Positions 1 through 8,679 of a stretch of DNA of 64,000 nucleotides are shown in pieces. The stretch covers positions 3,162,001 through 3,226,000 of the forward strand of contig NZ_CP030117.1 in the NCBI RefSeq assembly GCF_001039275.2, written 5' to 3'. Position 1 is the first letter of the stretch, and each line of letters starts with the position of its first letter. The position numbers and the translations under genes are program-made. Under the pieces are notes generated by a model. That model saw only the letters and a list, made by a program, of their open reading frames with translations, had not been told where the DNA came from and searched no databases. This DNA is from Brevibacillus brevis (GTDB taxonomy: Bacteria > Bacillota > Bacilli > Brevibacillales > Brevibacillaceae).

Positions 1-388
1 TCCCTCATTTCTATAAGTTAAATATGAAAGAAACCCAACCAGAAGCGTTGCCACAAACATCATAATTGATATTCGTTCAAAACGCTGCCACTTAATTCAA
101 CAATCTTGGTACATACCAGACTCTAATCGATCTGACGCATTTCAACGATATCTGATACTTCTATGTTCCTATTTCAACAGACGCATGAGTTGATTCGTAC
201 AATCGGGACAAAACCATTTCCCAATACGCGAAGAAAGTTATTATCTGGGATATGCTTCATGTTGAAGAGACATATTGAAGGGTCTGCTGCGCAGCTGACA
301 GCTCGTATGTTAACAAGAGGTACTTTTTTTATCTAACGCCAATATCTTTCCTTACAGGAATGCTCCTATTAATCTCTATTTTCCGAGT
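1..388. other. No gene recognised
   Basis: I see no credible coding region here: frames are short and interrupted on both strands, and none resembles a family I recognise. The stretch ends at a long inverted repeat that closes the downstream MerR gene. Confidence 0.4.
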
Positions 389-449
389 TTTAAAAAGAAA
401 GGCAGAATGGGACTCGATTGTCGAGTTCCATTCTGCCTTTCTTTTTAAA
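389..449. terminator. Long bidirectional terminator-like hairpin
   Basis: The arms 389-417 and 421-449 pair almost perfectly over about 29 bp (one G-T mismatch) around a 3-base loop. The left arm has A-rich and the right arm T-rich ends, so it can work as an intrinsic terminator in either direction. It lies just past the end of the minus-strand MerR gene. The stem is unusually long for a simple terminator. Confidence 0.75.
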
Positions 450-474
450 GTATTGCTGCTTTGCCTAACACCTT

Positions 475-1299
475 CTATTTTCGAACCTCTATCATTATTT
501 TTGTCACATACTCTTCGCTAGTATTTTTGGTTACCGCATCTAGGACGTATTCTTCATACGAATATTCCCCGATTTGAAGTTCGTGGGCTTTTATAAATGC
601 AAGCATTTCTTCATAAGTTGCAGCAATCCTCTCACTCTTTCCAAAATGATAGCCAACCACATACAACCCCTTTGGCTTTGTATAGCAAGTTATCGCTTCA
701 TGATTTTCTGTTTGTTTCATATATAAATTCGAATAGTTTTCGTAATCTGCTGACAATAGTTGATTACGTGAAACCATCGCTCCAATTGGATAACCCGCAT
801 CGAGCCGATGCGTATGGAGCGCATCGATAAAATCAGATACAGCCCGTACAAAATCTCGGTCCGTACAATCTAGAATGGCATCACTGGAAAATAATTTTTC
901 CTCCGAAAGTTCTTCTATATGAATACGTGAAAAATCGGTTTTGATGGCTTCCTTGGTCAAGCTAAGCTTCGTTTCAATCATTTGTTGGATTTGCTGCAGG
1001 TTTTGAATTTTGCGCTGAATTGTAGACGCTTTATCTTCTAAAAGGCTAACAAAGTTTTCTGGTGTTTTGTTTTCCAAAAAGGGCTTTATTTCTTTTAAGG
1101 GCATCCCGACCTCTTTTAATAGTTCAATCACGTTAAATAACTCAAACTGTCGATACGAATAGAATCGATAGCCCTTCTCATTTTTAATATCTGGTGACAT
1201 TAACCCGATGTCATCATAATAAAACAATGTTTGCTTATTGACTCGACATAGCCTCGCAAATTCCCCTGTCGTGAAATATTTGTGTGTCGCCTCTGACAT
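475..1299 (-). CDS. MerR-family regulator with effector-binding C-terminus (BmrR/BltR type)
   Basis: This is a DNA-binding regulator of 274 residues. The first ~70 residues are a MerR winged helix (TTGEFARLCRVNKQTLFYYD, then the GYRFYSYRQ wing). A predicted coiled-coil dimerisation helix follows at about 75-120. Residues ~125-274 resemble the GyrI-like effector domain of BmrR-type multidrug sensors. The gene is divergent from a GNAT acetyltransferase, and between them lies a promoter with two copies of a palindrome and the 19-bp spacer typical of MerR-controlled promoters. By family it would activate transcription on binding an effector. A MATE pump relic 0.6 kb away may be what is left of a former target gene. 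The effector cannot be told from sequence. Confidence 0.85.
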   Translation of the reverse strand: MSEATHKYFTTGEFARLCRVNKQTLFYYDDIGLMSPDIKNEKGYRFYSYRQFELFNVIELLKEVGMPLKEIKPFLENKTPENFVSLLEDKASTIQRKIQNLQQIQQMIETKLSLTKEAIKTDFSRIHIEELSEEKLFSSDAILDCTDRDFVRAVSDFIDALHTHRLDAGYPIGAMVSRNQLLSADYENYSNLYMKQTENHEAITCYTKPKGLYVVGYHFGKSERIAATYEEMLAFIKAHELQIGEYSYEEYVLDAVTKNTSEEYVTKIMIEVRK

Positions 1300-1315
1300 A
1301 TAAACCTCCCCTCTC

Positions 1316-1346
1316 TTGACTATATAGTTACTATATAGTGTACATT
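1316..1346 (+). promoter_or_regulatory. MerR-type promoter/operator
   Basis: A TTGACT -35 (1316-1321) and a TACATT -10-like hexamer (1341-1346) are 19 bp apart, the long spacer characteristic of MerR-family promoters. The spacer holds two copies of the self-complementary ACTATATAGT (1319-1328 and 1330-1339). The site sits between the divergent MerR and GNAT genes and can serve either strand. That the neighbouring MerR protein binds it is an inference from position and architecture. Confidence 0.65.
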
Positions 1347-1382
1347 TCTTACTATAAATTTAAGCGAAAGGGTTTGATAGTC

Positions 1383-1862
1383 ATGAGTATCATTATTCGT
1401 GACATAACGCCAGAAAATGTTCAAGAAATCCTGCAATTACGTGTCAAAAAGTACCAAACCTCATTTATCGAAACACCTCAAAAATGTTTACAAGATGCAA
1501 AAGCATGTAGCTTTTATCAACCAGTAGGGCTATATACTGGCAAAGAACTAGTTGGATTTGCGATGTACGGAGAATTCCCGGGTGAAGATGAAATAGAAGA
1601 TAAACGTGTTTGGTTAGATCGCTACTTTATTGACCACCGTTATCAAGGATATGGCTTAGGTAAGCAATCATTGGAAGCCCTTATTCAGCACCTTGTCAAA
1701 CAGTATAACTGTGAAAAAATTTACTTAAGTGTATTTAAGGACAATGTCCAAGCCATTCGTATTTATCAAAAATATGGATTCAAGTTCAATGGAGAAATTG
1801 ATATTAACGGTGAAAAAGTCATGGTGAAGAAAGTCAAGGGATTTGACCTGAAGCACTTGTAG
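1383..1862 (+). CDS. GNAT N-acetyltransferase
   Basis: A single-domain acetyltransferase of about 159 residues. The acetyl-CoA signature is visible as DHRYQGYGLGKQSLEALIQH, followed by IYLSVFKDNVQAIRIYQKYGF, the usual end of the GNAT fold. I place the start at 1383 because GCGAAAGGG lies just upstream; an open frame extends back to 1338 but runs into the promoter. It is divergent from the MerR gene and probably shares its promoter. The substrate is unknown. Spermidine/diamine-type and small-molecule resistance acetyltransferases look similar. Confidence 0.8.
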   Translation: MSIIIRDITPENVQEILQLRVKKYQTSFIETPQKCLQDAKACSFYQPVGLYTGKELVGFAMYGEFPGEDEIEDKRVWLDRYFIDHRYQGYGLGKQSLEALIQHLVKQYNCEKIYLSVFKDNVQAIRIYQKYGFKFNGEIDINGEKVMVKKVKGFDLKHL

Positions 1863-1867
1863 CCATT

Positions 1868-1999
1868 AATATTACAGCGCCAATCTTCCCTATTCTATTA
1901 TCCATTTCATTGTGGATGGGGATAGGAGGAGCCACTTTATATTCAATTTTTCTAGGTCAGAAGAAATATAAAGAAGCACAAGCAGTCTTTACACAATCA
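1868..1999 (+). pseudogene. Fragment of a MATE-family efflux transporter
   Basis: In frame with 1868, translation gives about 44 residues resembling the first membrane segments of MATE transporters (NITAPIFPILLSISLWMGIG, then GGATLYSIFLGQKKYKEAQA). No start codon is seen and the similarity stops near 2000, where it meets an oppositely oriented TetR relic. It follows the GNAT gene directly, so it may be the remains of an efflux gene once co-regulated with it. Confidence 0.5.
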
Positions 2000-2290
2000 T
2001 TTGGAGTATCAGGGGGCAACTCAGCCATATATTTTTCCAAAACGGCACGGCAAGTGGTATTCATCCATTGTTGGTAAGCTTACTGTGCCTTTTCTAATAC
2101 ATAGGAAATAAATTGATCATGTATGATGCAAAGAAGCTTATCCTTCGATTTGAAGTTGTGGTAAAATCCTCCTTTTGATTTTTCACTTTCCTTTACAATT
2201 TGCTCAACCGTCACCCCGTGGTATCCATTCGCTTCAAAAAGGAGGATCGATGGTTCAATAATTCCATCTCTAAGTGATTTCTCGCATACT
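1957..2290 (-). pseudogene. TetR-family regulator remnant
   Basis: On the minus strand about 70 codons read as a TetR helix-turn-helix (GYHGVTVEQIVKESEKSKGG, then FYHNFKSKDKLLCIIHDQFI). An in-frame TAA near 2080 interrupts it. TetR-like C-terminal sequence (TTCRAVLEKYMAELPPDTPN) then resumes in the same frame as far as a TGA at 1957. There is no start codon, the frame is broken upstream, and the full length is well below the ~190 residues of the family. It is a decayed gene. Confidence 0.55.
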
Positions 2291-2364
2291 ATTTACGAGC
2301 GCTTATTATAACACAAGATTTATTGAAACCATGCCTGTAACATCTTATCGATGGCAATCACAAC

Positions 2365-2490
2365 AATTTTACAACCGACTCAGGAGAACTCCTTTTTCAA
2401 TACGTTGAAAAGATTATAAAACTGGTTAACCAAACAAAAAAGAGCCTGCCTTCTTCCCCAATCCCTCTCCCTGAAATTAACTCTAACTAA
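2365..2490 (+). pseudogene. Short coding-like remnant, family uncertain
   Basis: About 40 codons ending in TAA at 2488 give an amphipathic helix (GELLFQYVEKIIKLVNQTKK) and a proline-rich tail. It has no start and could be the C-terminus of a lost regulator. The rest of 1863-2683 shows no intact gene. Confidence 0.2.
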
Positions 2491-2683
2491 CACGCGGAAA
2501 ATAGTGCACATTCAAAGATCACTTAGTATCAATGAAAGAATCCAATGCATTAAAATACTGATAACGGATACAGTTTTTTCAAGAAAAACTCACCGCAGGC
2601 AAAATCCTCCCGGGTGAGTTCATTCTTGTTTTACTACATCCTACCACGAGACAACATCAAACCTCGCTTGGATGATCGTGCAC

Positions 2684-2854
2684 TTAAATAATATGTTGTT
2701 TTTTATAGGATATAAATTTATTTGTAAATAATTTATAGTGCGCTTGATCGCCGCAAAATTGGCAAAACAGTTTTGCGGAAGAAACCTTGTTGACATGTGG
2801 AACTTGAATTGTTCGCAATCCTTCTATCAAATGTTTCTTACAAACATAAACCAT
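2684..2854 (-). CDS. Small Cys-rich protein, putative zinc-binding (56 aa)
   Basis: Starting at 2854, after a strong GGAAAGGAGGAGG Shine-Dalgarno, the product is about 56 residues: VCKKHLIEGLRTIQVPHV at the N-terminus and a FCQFCGDQA motif at about 33-41. The Cys/His at the N-terminus and the CxxC could bind one zinc ion. It resembles small conserved hypothetical proteins of Bacillales. The frame stays open upstream to 2893, but the ribosome site fits the shorter form. Function unknown. Confidence 0.6.
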   Translation of the reverse strand: MVYVCKKHLIEGLRTIQVPHVNKVSSAKLFCQFCGDQAHYKLFTNKFISYKKQHII

Positions 2855-2917
2855 TGCAACCTCCTCCTTTCCATTGTGAGAACATGTGACCATAGGAGAA
2901 CGTAATAGTTCTCTAAG

Positions 2918-3353
2918 TTACACCGATTCAATAATCATAGAAATCCCTTGACTTCCGCCGATACACATGGTAGCCAATCCATCTTAAAGGCCGACTTTAA
3001 ATCCTCCGGCCTTTCAAGTTTAGCATCATGGCGAATATATTCATCCTCGGCGATGGTGATCTGCTTTCCTTTATTTGTTAGAATGACAAGCGTAATTTCC
3101 TGCTTGAACCGACCCTCCTGTTGTGCTCTGGCGGCTTTCAATTGCGATTCCAGTGCAAATTGATCTTGCAAGTCACGCCCGATTTCAAATTGATCGGCCA
3201 AACGTATGCTCGATTTCTTCCGCTTGGACCTTGCTCTTCTCAATCGCTTCCCTGGAAGCAATAGCCCCAATCTACACAGCGGAAACATCCTTTAAGTTTC
3301 CACCAAAGCTGCCGAACGGAGTTCTTGCTCCTCCCAAGATACTAGATTAAAAA
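2918..3353 (-). pseudogene. Acetyl-CoA acetyltransferase (thiolase) remnant
   Basis: Pieces of a thiolase appear in order on the minus strand. The N-terminus is ILGGARTPFGSFGGNLKDVS (about 3338 downward), with a TAG soon after and then REAIEKSKVQAEEIEHTFGR. The middle, with the nucleophilic cysteine, is missing. Next comes QFALESQLKAARAQQEGRFK as far as RPEDLKSAFKMD. After a frame change the C-terminal ATMCIGGSQGISMIIESV ends at a TAA at 2918. An intact thiolase has about 390 residues; here roughly 140 codons remain. Its position beside fatty-acid-type genes suggests the island once had a full beta-oxidation set. Confidence 0.75.
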
Positions 3354-3376
3354 AGTTATGGATCTCTGATTGATCG

Positions 3377-3409
3377 AAAAGCGAGCGATCACAGGATGCA
3401 TGATCGCTC
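3377..3409 (-). terminator. Intrinsic terminator of the ligase-TauD-MFS-SDR operon
   Basis: Arms GAGCGATCA (3383-3391) and TGATCGCTC (3401-3409) form a 9-bp stem. On the minus strand a short run of T follows. It lies 33 bp past the SDR stop codon. Confidence 0.65.
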
Positions 3410-3441
3410 ACACTGTCTTTTCCTTATCTTTATATTTCCTT

Positions 3442-4230
3442 TTACTTAGCCCCAAGTCCCCCATCAACAGCCAGTATTTGTCCTGTGCAATAATTAGAAG
3501 CTGCAGAAGCAAAGTATAGGACAGCTCCTACTAAATCATTATCTTCGCCTAGTCTTCTTGCTGGAACTTGGGTAGCAAGGAAAGCACCAGCTTTTTGGAC
3601 AAGTGTTCCAGGAATTTCGGGGTTATTCATTCCTGTTTGGTAAATTCCAGGAGCAATGGAATTCACATTTATGCCATGGCGACCCCACTTGACGGCAAGA
3701 TCCTTCGTTAGAGTCATCACTGCACCCTTGCTGGTTGTATATCCTACAGAGTCTACTACTTCCGGATCCGTACCTTTACCTCCAATAATAGAAGAAATAT
3801 TAATGATTTTTCCGTATTGGTTGTCGATCATATGGCTTCCTACCGCCTGACACATCAAGAATGTTCCGGTAACATTGGTATTGATCATGTCTTGCCATTG
3901 TTTTAATGTCATTTCAGTCGCTGGCGCTTCTGAAACCGTCCCGCTACTGTTGGTTAAAATTTCAATCTTTCCAAAATGCTCAATGGCCCTTTTCACACCT
4001 TTACGGACAGATTCAGGATCCGTGACATCTAATGCTATTGCAAGTGCTTGTTTTCCTAAAGCTTCGATTTCTTTTACAACGTTCTCACAAATCTCTACAC
4101 GACGCGAGCATACTACAATGTTTGCACCTGCTTCCGCCAACGCCAGCGCCATGAAACGCCCTAACCCAGTACCGCCTCCTGTAACAATTGCTGTCTGTCC
4201 AGTTAAATCAAACATTTTGTTAAATGACAT
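3442..4230 (-). CDS. SDR-family oxidoreductase, copy 1
   Basis: A 262-residue short-chain dehydrogenase/reductase. The NAD(P)-binding TGGGTGLG motif is near residue 17, NSSGTVSE takes the place of the NNAG motif, INISS carries the catalytic Ser, and YTTSK gives the catalytic Tyr and Lys. The C-terminal AVDGG is typical of the 3-oxoacyl reductase / gluconate 5-dehydrogenase branch. The start at 4230 follows TAGGAGGAGATCTAAT. It is the last gene of the operon that runs down from 8226, 26 bp after the MFS gene. A decayed copy exists at 11115-11650. It probably oxidises or reduces a hydroxy/keto intermediate; the substrate is unknown. Confidence 0.85.
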   Translation of the reverse strand: MSFNKMFDLTGQTAIVTGGGTGLGRFMALALAEAGANIVVCSRRVEICENVVKEIEALGKQALAIALDVTDPESVRKGVKRAIEHFGKIEILTNSSGTVSEAPATEMTLKQWQDMINTNVTGTFLMCQAVGSHMIDNQYGKIINISSIIGGKGTDPEVVDSVGYTTSKGAVMTLTKDLAVKWGRHGINVNSIAPGIYQTGMNNPEIPGTLVQKAGAFLATQVPARRLGEDNDLVGAVLYFASAASNYCTGQILAVDGGLGAK

Positions 4231-4256
4231 ATTAGATCTCCTCCTAGAAATGGTGT

Positions 4257-5549
4257 TTAGATACTTACTTTCTTGTCTGCTTTTATTGGAGTGTGACTTT
4301 GATTTGCGGGACGTACAACGACCCAAAAGAACAATCCGATAACGAACATAACCAATGAAGCCACTTGAAACCCATAACGATATCCGATTGCTTCAGTCGC
4401 TGCATAATGAATAATGAACCCGAATACGAGAGGAGCAATCATACTCCCTGTATTTGCGAGAGCAATATACATCCCTTGTGCTTTTCCGATGTTTTGGGCA
4501 GAAAAAAGTTCTATCAATACGGCGGGTCCAATTGAGAGAACGAGCATTCCTAAACCTGGAGCAAGGGTCAAGAACAGTATCGAGAGAGCACTCGAATTCA
4601 CTACACTTCCAAGAAATATACAAAGTGCGGACAGCACCATCGACAAACCTGCAAGATTTACTCGTGCTTTACGAATATCTCTTGTCTTGCGATATAGCCT
4701 GTCTGATAGCATGGCAAATCCAATTTGACTAATAGCAGCGAAAAGAAAAGGTAGAGCCACGGCAAGTTTTAATAATTGACTATCAAAATGTTGAATTTTG
4801 GTAAAGTATACTGGATACCAAATCACTTGAATGGCCACTAAAAAATATGCACAAGCTCCACTCAAAGCGACAAAGACAAAATTTTTAGAAAATAGATGCG
4901 GGAGAAATTGGCGCCAAGAAAGTTTAGCGAGGTTTGATGAATGCTGCTCCTCTTGATCAAATGAAGGCAAACCAATTTCTTGTGGACTTTCTTTACCAAA
5001 AAACTGCCAAAAAACTACCCAAATCAGTCCTACGATACCCATGGCTATAAAAGCAGATCTCCATCCATATTGATCTGTCAAGGAGATTAATAGTGGAGAA
5101 GCAATCGCAGGTCCAATCATTGTTCCAAACAGAATAGCGGCATAGCCGATCCCATGTTTTTCTTTCGGGAACCATTTTCCCAACATAGCTGTTGCTACAG
5201 CGGCGGCTGGACCTTCGCCTGCTCCCAAGATGATTCTTGTCAACACCAAGAGAGACAGACTGGAAACAAAAGGTGTGGCAAATTGAACAGTCAACCATAT
5301 CATCGACAGCCAAATAAACATTTTTTTCGTGTTTTTGGAATCAGCCATACCACCTAGTAAAATCGATGTTAGGGTGAAAAACAAATAAAAGGAGCTCCCC
5401 ACAAGTCCCCATTGGGAAGGACTTAAATGTAACTCATTCATGACGGGGACGGAAACCAAACCTATGATAATTTTGTCAACTTGGTTGATCATACCGATAA
5501 GAACTAGAAACAACAATATAATCCAGGAGTATTTAGGAGTGTTCCGTAT
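4257..5549 (-). CDS. MFS transporter (anion:cation symporter type), copy 1
   Basis: A 12-segment inner-membrane carrier closely similar to the protein at 12069-13361. Recognisable elements are NQVDKIIIGLVSVPVM in helix 1, GGMADSKNTKKM (the loop 2-3 motif) and ILGAGEGPAAAV. The ACS family takes up organic acids such as sugar acids and hydroxy acids. The start is a problem: aligned with copy 2 the first codon is ATA (5547-5549), behind AGGGGGG, giving exactly the same 430-residue length. The frame is open upstream to a GTG at 5654, but that leader is homologous to the noncoding leader of copy 2. Initiation may use ATA/ATT, the upstream GTG, or be impaired. Confidence 0.8.
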   Translation of the reverse strand: MRNTPKYSWIILLFLVLIGMINQVDKIIIGLVSVPVMNELHLSPSQWGLVGSSFYLFFTLTSILLGGMADSKNTKKMFIWLSMIWLTVQFATPFVSSLSLLVLTRIILGAGEGPAAAVATAMLGKWFPKEKHGIGYAAILFGTMIGPAIASPLLISLTDQYGWRSAFIAMGIVGLIWVVFWQFFGKESPQEIGLPSFDQEEQHSSNLAKLSWRQFLPHLFSKNFVFVALSGACAYFLVAIQVIWYPVYFTKIQHFDSQLLKLAVALPFLFAAISQIGFAMLSDRLYRKTRDIRKARVNLAGLSMVLSALCIFLGSVVNSSALSILFLTLAPGLGMLVLSIGPAVLIELFSAQNIGKAQGMYIALANTGSMIAPLVFGFIIHYAATEAIGYRYGFQVASLVMFVIGLFFWVVVRPANQSHTPIKADKKVSI

Positions 5550-5673
5550 AATAATCCCCCCTAATATTTTACTTTTTAGGGAACGCCTTCTCTTGAAATC
5601 TGAAAAGGCACTCCCTCTCACATGAATCCATTGGTGTTCCAAATTCAAGCCCACTTACCTCAGGTTTTCTACA

Positions 5674-6684
5674 CTACCGTCTAGCTGTTTTTTCACGTAC
5701 AGGAATACCACCGCTAAACACATCGAATTCTGGGGCAACTTCTCGACCATTTGGCATCATGAGCCATAATCTTAATAAATGACGTCTGCGTTCCTCTTCT
5801 TCGTAATCTTCAAATACAGTCCGTGAATGAAGTACGGTGTAATTGTTGACGAATTGCATATCACCCGGTTCCATCATCATATCAATCTGCAAGTTTCCAT
5901 CATGAAGGAGGGAATCCATTACATCAAATGCTTCAACCTCCATTTTTGACAGTTTGATACCTGTTTTCTCTTGTGCAGATTCAACATAATAACGCATAAA
6001 TCTACAGCTCAATTTACCATCGTAATAACTAAAGATCGGTGATGAAAATACGGGAGATTCACCTTGTGCTTGTTCCCCGCGAAGATCATGGAAGAGTGGG
6101 CGATAGAGGATTCCAAGATACTCTGGGTACTTCTCCAGTATTTCATTATAAAGAGCCATTGCACTCGCCAGACTGCTTAAACCGCCAGATTTCGCTTTGC
6201 GAAGACAGAGTAACCCGACTACGTCCGTTAAATCTGTGTGATAAGGAAGATGTACATTCGTTTGGTAAGCACGTACACTTGTATTGGAAAAGTCGAGACC
6301 TCTGTCTTTGATATGTCCCAAGAGGTCGCCTTTTGCGTTTTGCGTTACCGGAATGCCCAAATTAAGCCCGAGACCGTAGTAAATAATGCTCGCTTCTTCA
6401 TCTGTATACCTTTCCATCGGCAATCCACGAATTAATAGAAACCCTTTCCCATTCTCCAGTTCGTCAATAAAGTAAGCGATTTCATCAGCGAGATCAGGAA
6501 TCGGGAAATCCTCCTTGTTAATATCAGGTACTTGTAAACCCTTTTGCTTCACTTGAAATAAAGCGTTTTCAAGAGATGCGATCATTTTGTCGGACATATA
6601 ATAAATCCATGAATCATCTTTCGTGAGATCACTCCCTTTCCAAGCTACTGAACCTTGAACTTTTTCCTTTAGAATGGATCCCAT
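5674..6684 (-). CDS. TauD/TfdA-family Fe(II)/2-oxoglutarate dioxygenase, copy 1
   Basis: A 336-residue non-haem iron oxygenase. The iron facial triad is visible as HTD in LPYHTDLTDVV, with the distal His in NNYTVLHSRTVF. The Arg in RRHLLRLWL is placed to bind 2-oxoglutarate. These enzymes hydroxylate or cleave their substrate using O2 and 2-oxoglutarate. The start ATG at 6684 follows GAGGAGGAATTTTT. It is 12 bp after the acyl-CoA ligase stop and precedes the MFS gene. It is clearly homologous to the protein at 13493-14548. The family is firm; the substrate is not readable. Confidence 0.85.
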   Translation of the reverse strand: MGSILKEKVQGSVAWKGSDLTKDDSWIYYMSDKMIASLENALFQVKQKGLQVPDINKEDFPIPDLADEIAYFIDELENGKGFLLIRGLPMERYTDEEASIIYYGLGLNLGIPVTQNAKGDLLGHIKDRGLDFSNTSVRAYQTNVHLPYHTDLTDVVGLLCLRKAKSGGLSSLASAMALYNEILEKYPEYLGILYRPLFHDLRGEQAQGESPVFSSPIFSYYDGKLSCRFMRYYVESAQEKTGIKLSKMEVEAFDVMDSLLHDGNLQIDMMMEPGDMQFVNNYTVLHSRTVFEDYEEEERRRHLLRLWLMMPNGREVAPEFDVFSGGIPVREKTARR

Positions 6685-6696
6685 AAAAATTCCTCC

Positions 6697-8226
6697 TCAA
6701 ATAATATGGCTGGTTTTACCTTCAGTTAGTTCTCTTAATTCTCTGCGTAAAATTTTCCCTGCTGAGTTTTTCGGTAACTCCTTTAAAAATTCTACATATT
6801 CGGGAAGTTTGTACTTCACCAGCTTTTCCTGACAGAATCGAATCATGTCATCCTTAGTGATCTGTTCATCCGAGACGACGACATAAGCTTTTATGCTTTC
6901 ACCGTATTCTGCATCTGGTACTCCGATCACGGCCGCCTCTAAAATTGCAGGATGTTCATAAAGGACTTCCTCTACTTCACGGGGATATACATTGTAACCG
7001 CCAACGATAATCATGTCTTTCTTGCGATCAACTATGTAGATGTATCCTTCTTCATCCATTCTGGCTAAATCACCCGTGTAAAACCAGCCATCCTTTAAAA
7101 CAGCTGATGTAGCTTCCGGCATGCTCAAGTATCCCTTCATGACATTTGGGCCTTGGACAACTAATTCTCCGACTTCTCCTTTCGCCAATTCTTTTCCGTA
7201 TTCATCTACCACTTTGCTCTTGACACCAGGAATATCCAGACCGATAGAACCAGGCTTGCGTGTTCCCTTTAAAGGATTAAAAGCGACGACAGGAGCAGTT
7301 TCGGAAAGGCCATACCCTTCCAAGATAAACACGTTAAACTTGTTTTGAAATTTTTGCAGCACCTCAACTGGAATGGAGGCACCTCCAGAGATGCACAAGC
7401 GAATAGATGAGAGATCTTCCGCAGTTGCTTCAGGCAATTGATAGATAAAATTGTACATCGTTGGAACTCCTGCAAACACAGTTCCCTTTTTTTCTCGGAT
7501 GGTTCTGACCACATCGAGAGGGCTGAATCTAGGCACGATAAGGACAGTTGCCCCGCAAGCAATTGGCGCATTCAGACAAACGGTCATACTAAAAACATGA
7601 AACATCGGCAGAACAGCTACGACGCGATCTCCCTCAAACATTTCCAGTAATTTAAAAACGGAGTCTGCATTCGAAGCCAGATTTCGATGAGATAACATCA
7701 CACCCTTTGGTTTACCGGTTGTTCCTGATGTGTATAGAATGACGGCAAGGTCTTCCTGATCAATGAGAGGACTTTCACAAACATAATTGCCTGTTTCCAT
7801 CAGATGCTCCCAAGTCCATTCCTGATCCTTTGCATCTGTATAAATGACGAGTTTTGGATTTTCCAATTGTCCCTTTATTTCTGATAACTTCGGTTCTACG
7901 GATATATGAGCAATGACCGCTTTGGCTTGACTATTGTCTAAAATGTAGGTGATTTCCCCAGAGGTAAATAAAGGATTGATTGGAACAGCGAATGCACCGA
8001 CACGTATAATGCCGTAGTACGCGATGACAAATTCAGGGCTGTTTCCTAATACAAGAGCTACTCCATCACCTTTCCCGATTCCTTGGGCAGATAACCCGGC
8101 AGCGAATCGATCCACCTGCTGATTTAATTCTTTATAAGTAACACTTTTATCTCCATAGATATAGGCGTTACTATCCGGGAAATTACTTGCACTTCTTTTC
8201 AAATTTCCATCTAAATGATAACTCAT
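6697..8226 (-). CDS. AMP-dependent acyl-CoA synthetase (class I adenylate-forming)
   Basis: A 509-residue ligase that activates a carboxylic acid with ATP and joins it to CoA. Motifs in order are YTSGTTGKPKGVMLSHRN (P-loop, about 165), GYGLSETAPV, YTGDLARMDEEGYIYIVDRK (hinge) and PKNSAGKILRREL with the catalytic Lys near the C-terminus. It is full length for long-chain fatty-acid or aryl-CoA ligases. It is the first gene of the operon ligase-TauD-MFS-SDR, transcribed from the promoter at 8314-8366. With the acyl-CoA dehydrogenase nearby it points to degradation of an imported carboxylic acid. The second copy of the cassette lacks a ligase. Confidence 0.9.
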   Translation of the reverse strand: MSYHLDGNLKRSASNFPDSNAYIYGDKSVTYKELNQQVDRFAAGLSAQGIGKGDGVALVLGNSPEFVIAYYGIIRVGAFAVPINPLFTSGEITYILDNSQAKAVIAHISVEPKLSEIKGQLENPKLVIYTDAKDQEWTWEHLMETGNYVCESPLIDQEDLAVILYTSGTTGKPKGVMLSHRNLASNADSVFKLLEMFEGDRVVAVLPMFHVFSMTVCLNAPIACGATVLIVPRFSPLDVVRTIREKKGTVFAGVPTMYNFIYQLPEATAEDLSSIRLCISGGASIPVEVLQKFQNKFNVFILEGYGLSETAPVVAFNPLKGTRKPGSIGLDIPGVKSKVVDEYGKELAKGEVGELVVQGPNVMKGYLSMPEATSAVLKDGWFYTGDLARMDEEGYIYIVDRKKDMIIVGGYNVYPREVEEVLYEHPAILEAAVIGVPDAEYGESIKAYVVVSDEQITKDDMIRFCQEKLVKYKLPEYVEFLKELPKNSAGKILRRELRELTEGKTSHII

Positions 8227-8313
8227 TACATAATACTCCCCCTTTACTCACAATTAGGTGTTTGTAAACAGTGATTATTATGACTTTTGTGACTGTTTAG
8301 AAATCTTACTTTG

Positions 8314-8366
8314 ATTATACTCATCAATTGCAATTAAATAAAATTAGAGTTTTTTACTTGCAAGTA
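8314..8366 (-). promoter_or_regulatory. Palindrome + TATAAT promoter module A (ligase operon)
   Basis: Reading the minus strand, the perfect palindrome TACTTGCAAGTA (8355-8366) is followed 35 bp later by TATAAT (8314-8319). The AATTTTATTT core lies at spacer positions 10-19. The hexamer at the -35 position is TTTATT, far from TTGACA, which suggests an activator is needed. The same layout recurs at 8544, 14633 and 16260. Likely regulator: the LysR protein at 14714 (inference). Confidence 0.7.
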
Positions 8367-8543
8367 AGTATTGCTAATATTTGAGTTAGGGTTCAACATC
8401 TTTAATTACTCAAGAGGGCATGGTGAAGTACCATATCCTTGATCAAACTCTCGTCACATAAAACGGTGAATATATGAAACGTTCTGGCTGTATAACCATG
8501 ATTGATAGACAAAGGCTGTTCCCCTTTTAATATTAGTAATACT

Positions 8544-8596
8544 TACTTGCAAGTAAAAACATTTAATTTTATTTAATTATTTTTGACAAGTATAAT
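8544..8596 (+). promoter_or_regulatory. Palindrome + TATAAT promoter module B (divergent SDR)
   Basis: TACTTGCAAGTA (8544-8555), a 35-bp spacer with AATTTTATTT at the same offset as in module A, then TATAAT (8591-8596). It points toward the SDR gene at 8680. Modules A and B are inverted copies facing away from each other, and they share about 16 further bases upstream of the palindrome (AATATTAG-AATACTTA). Confidence 0.7.
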
Positions 8597-8679
8597 CGAA
8601 TGTATAAAAGAGTTAATATTCACAAAAATCGCATTCTATTTTGGTCGCATGAAGTCTTGATTTAAACAGGAGGTATTGT

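Noticed and set aside
4257..5654. MFS copy 1 read as a 465-residue protein starting at GTG 5654
   Set aside because: The extra 35 residues are basic, unlike the family, and come from DNA homologous to the untranslated leader of copy 2. I kept the 430-residue form with the start uncertain.
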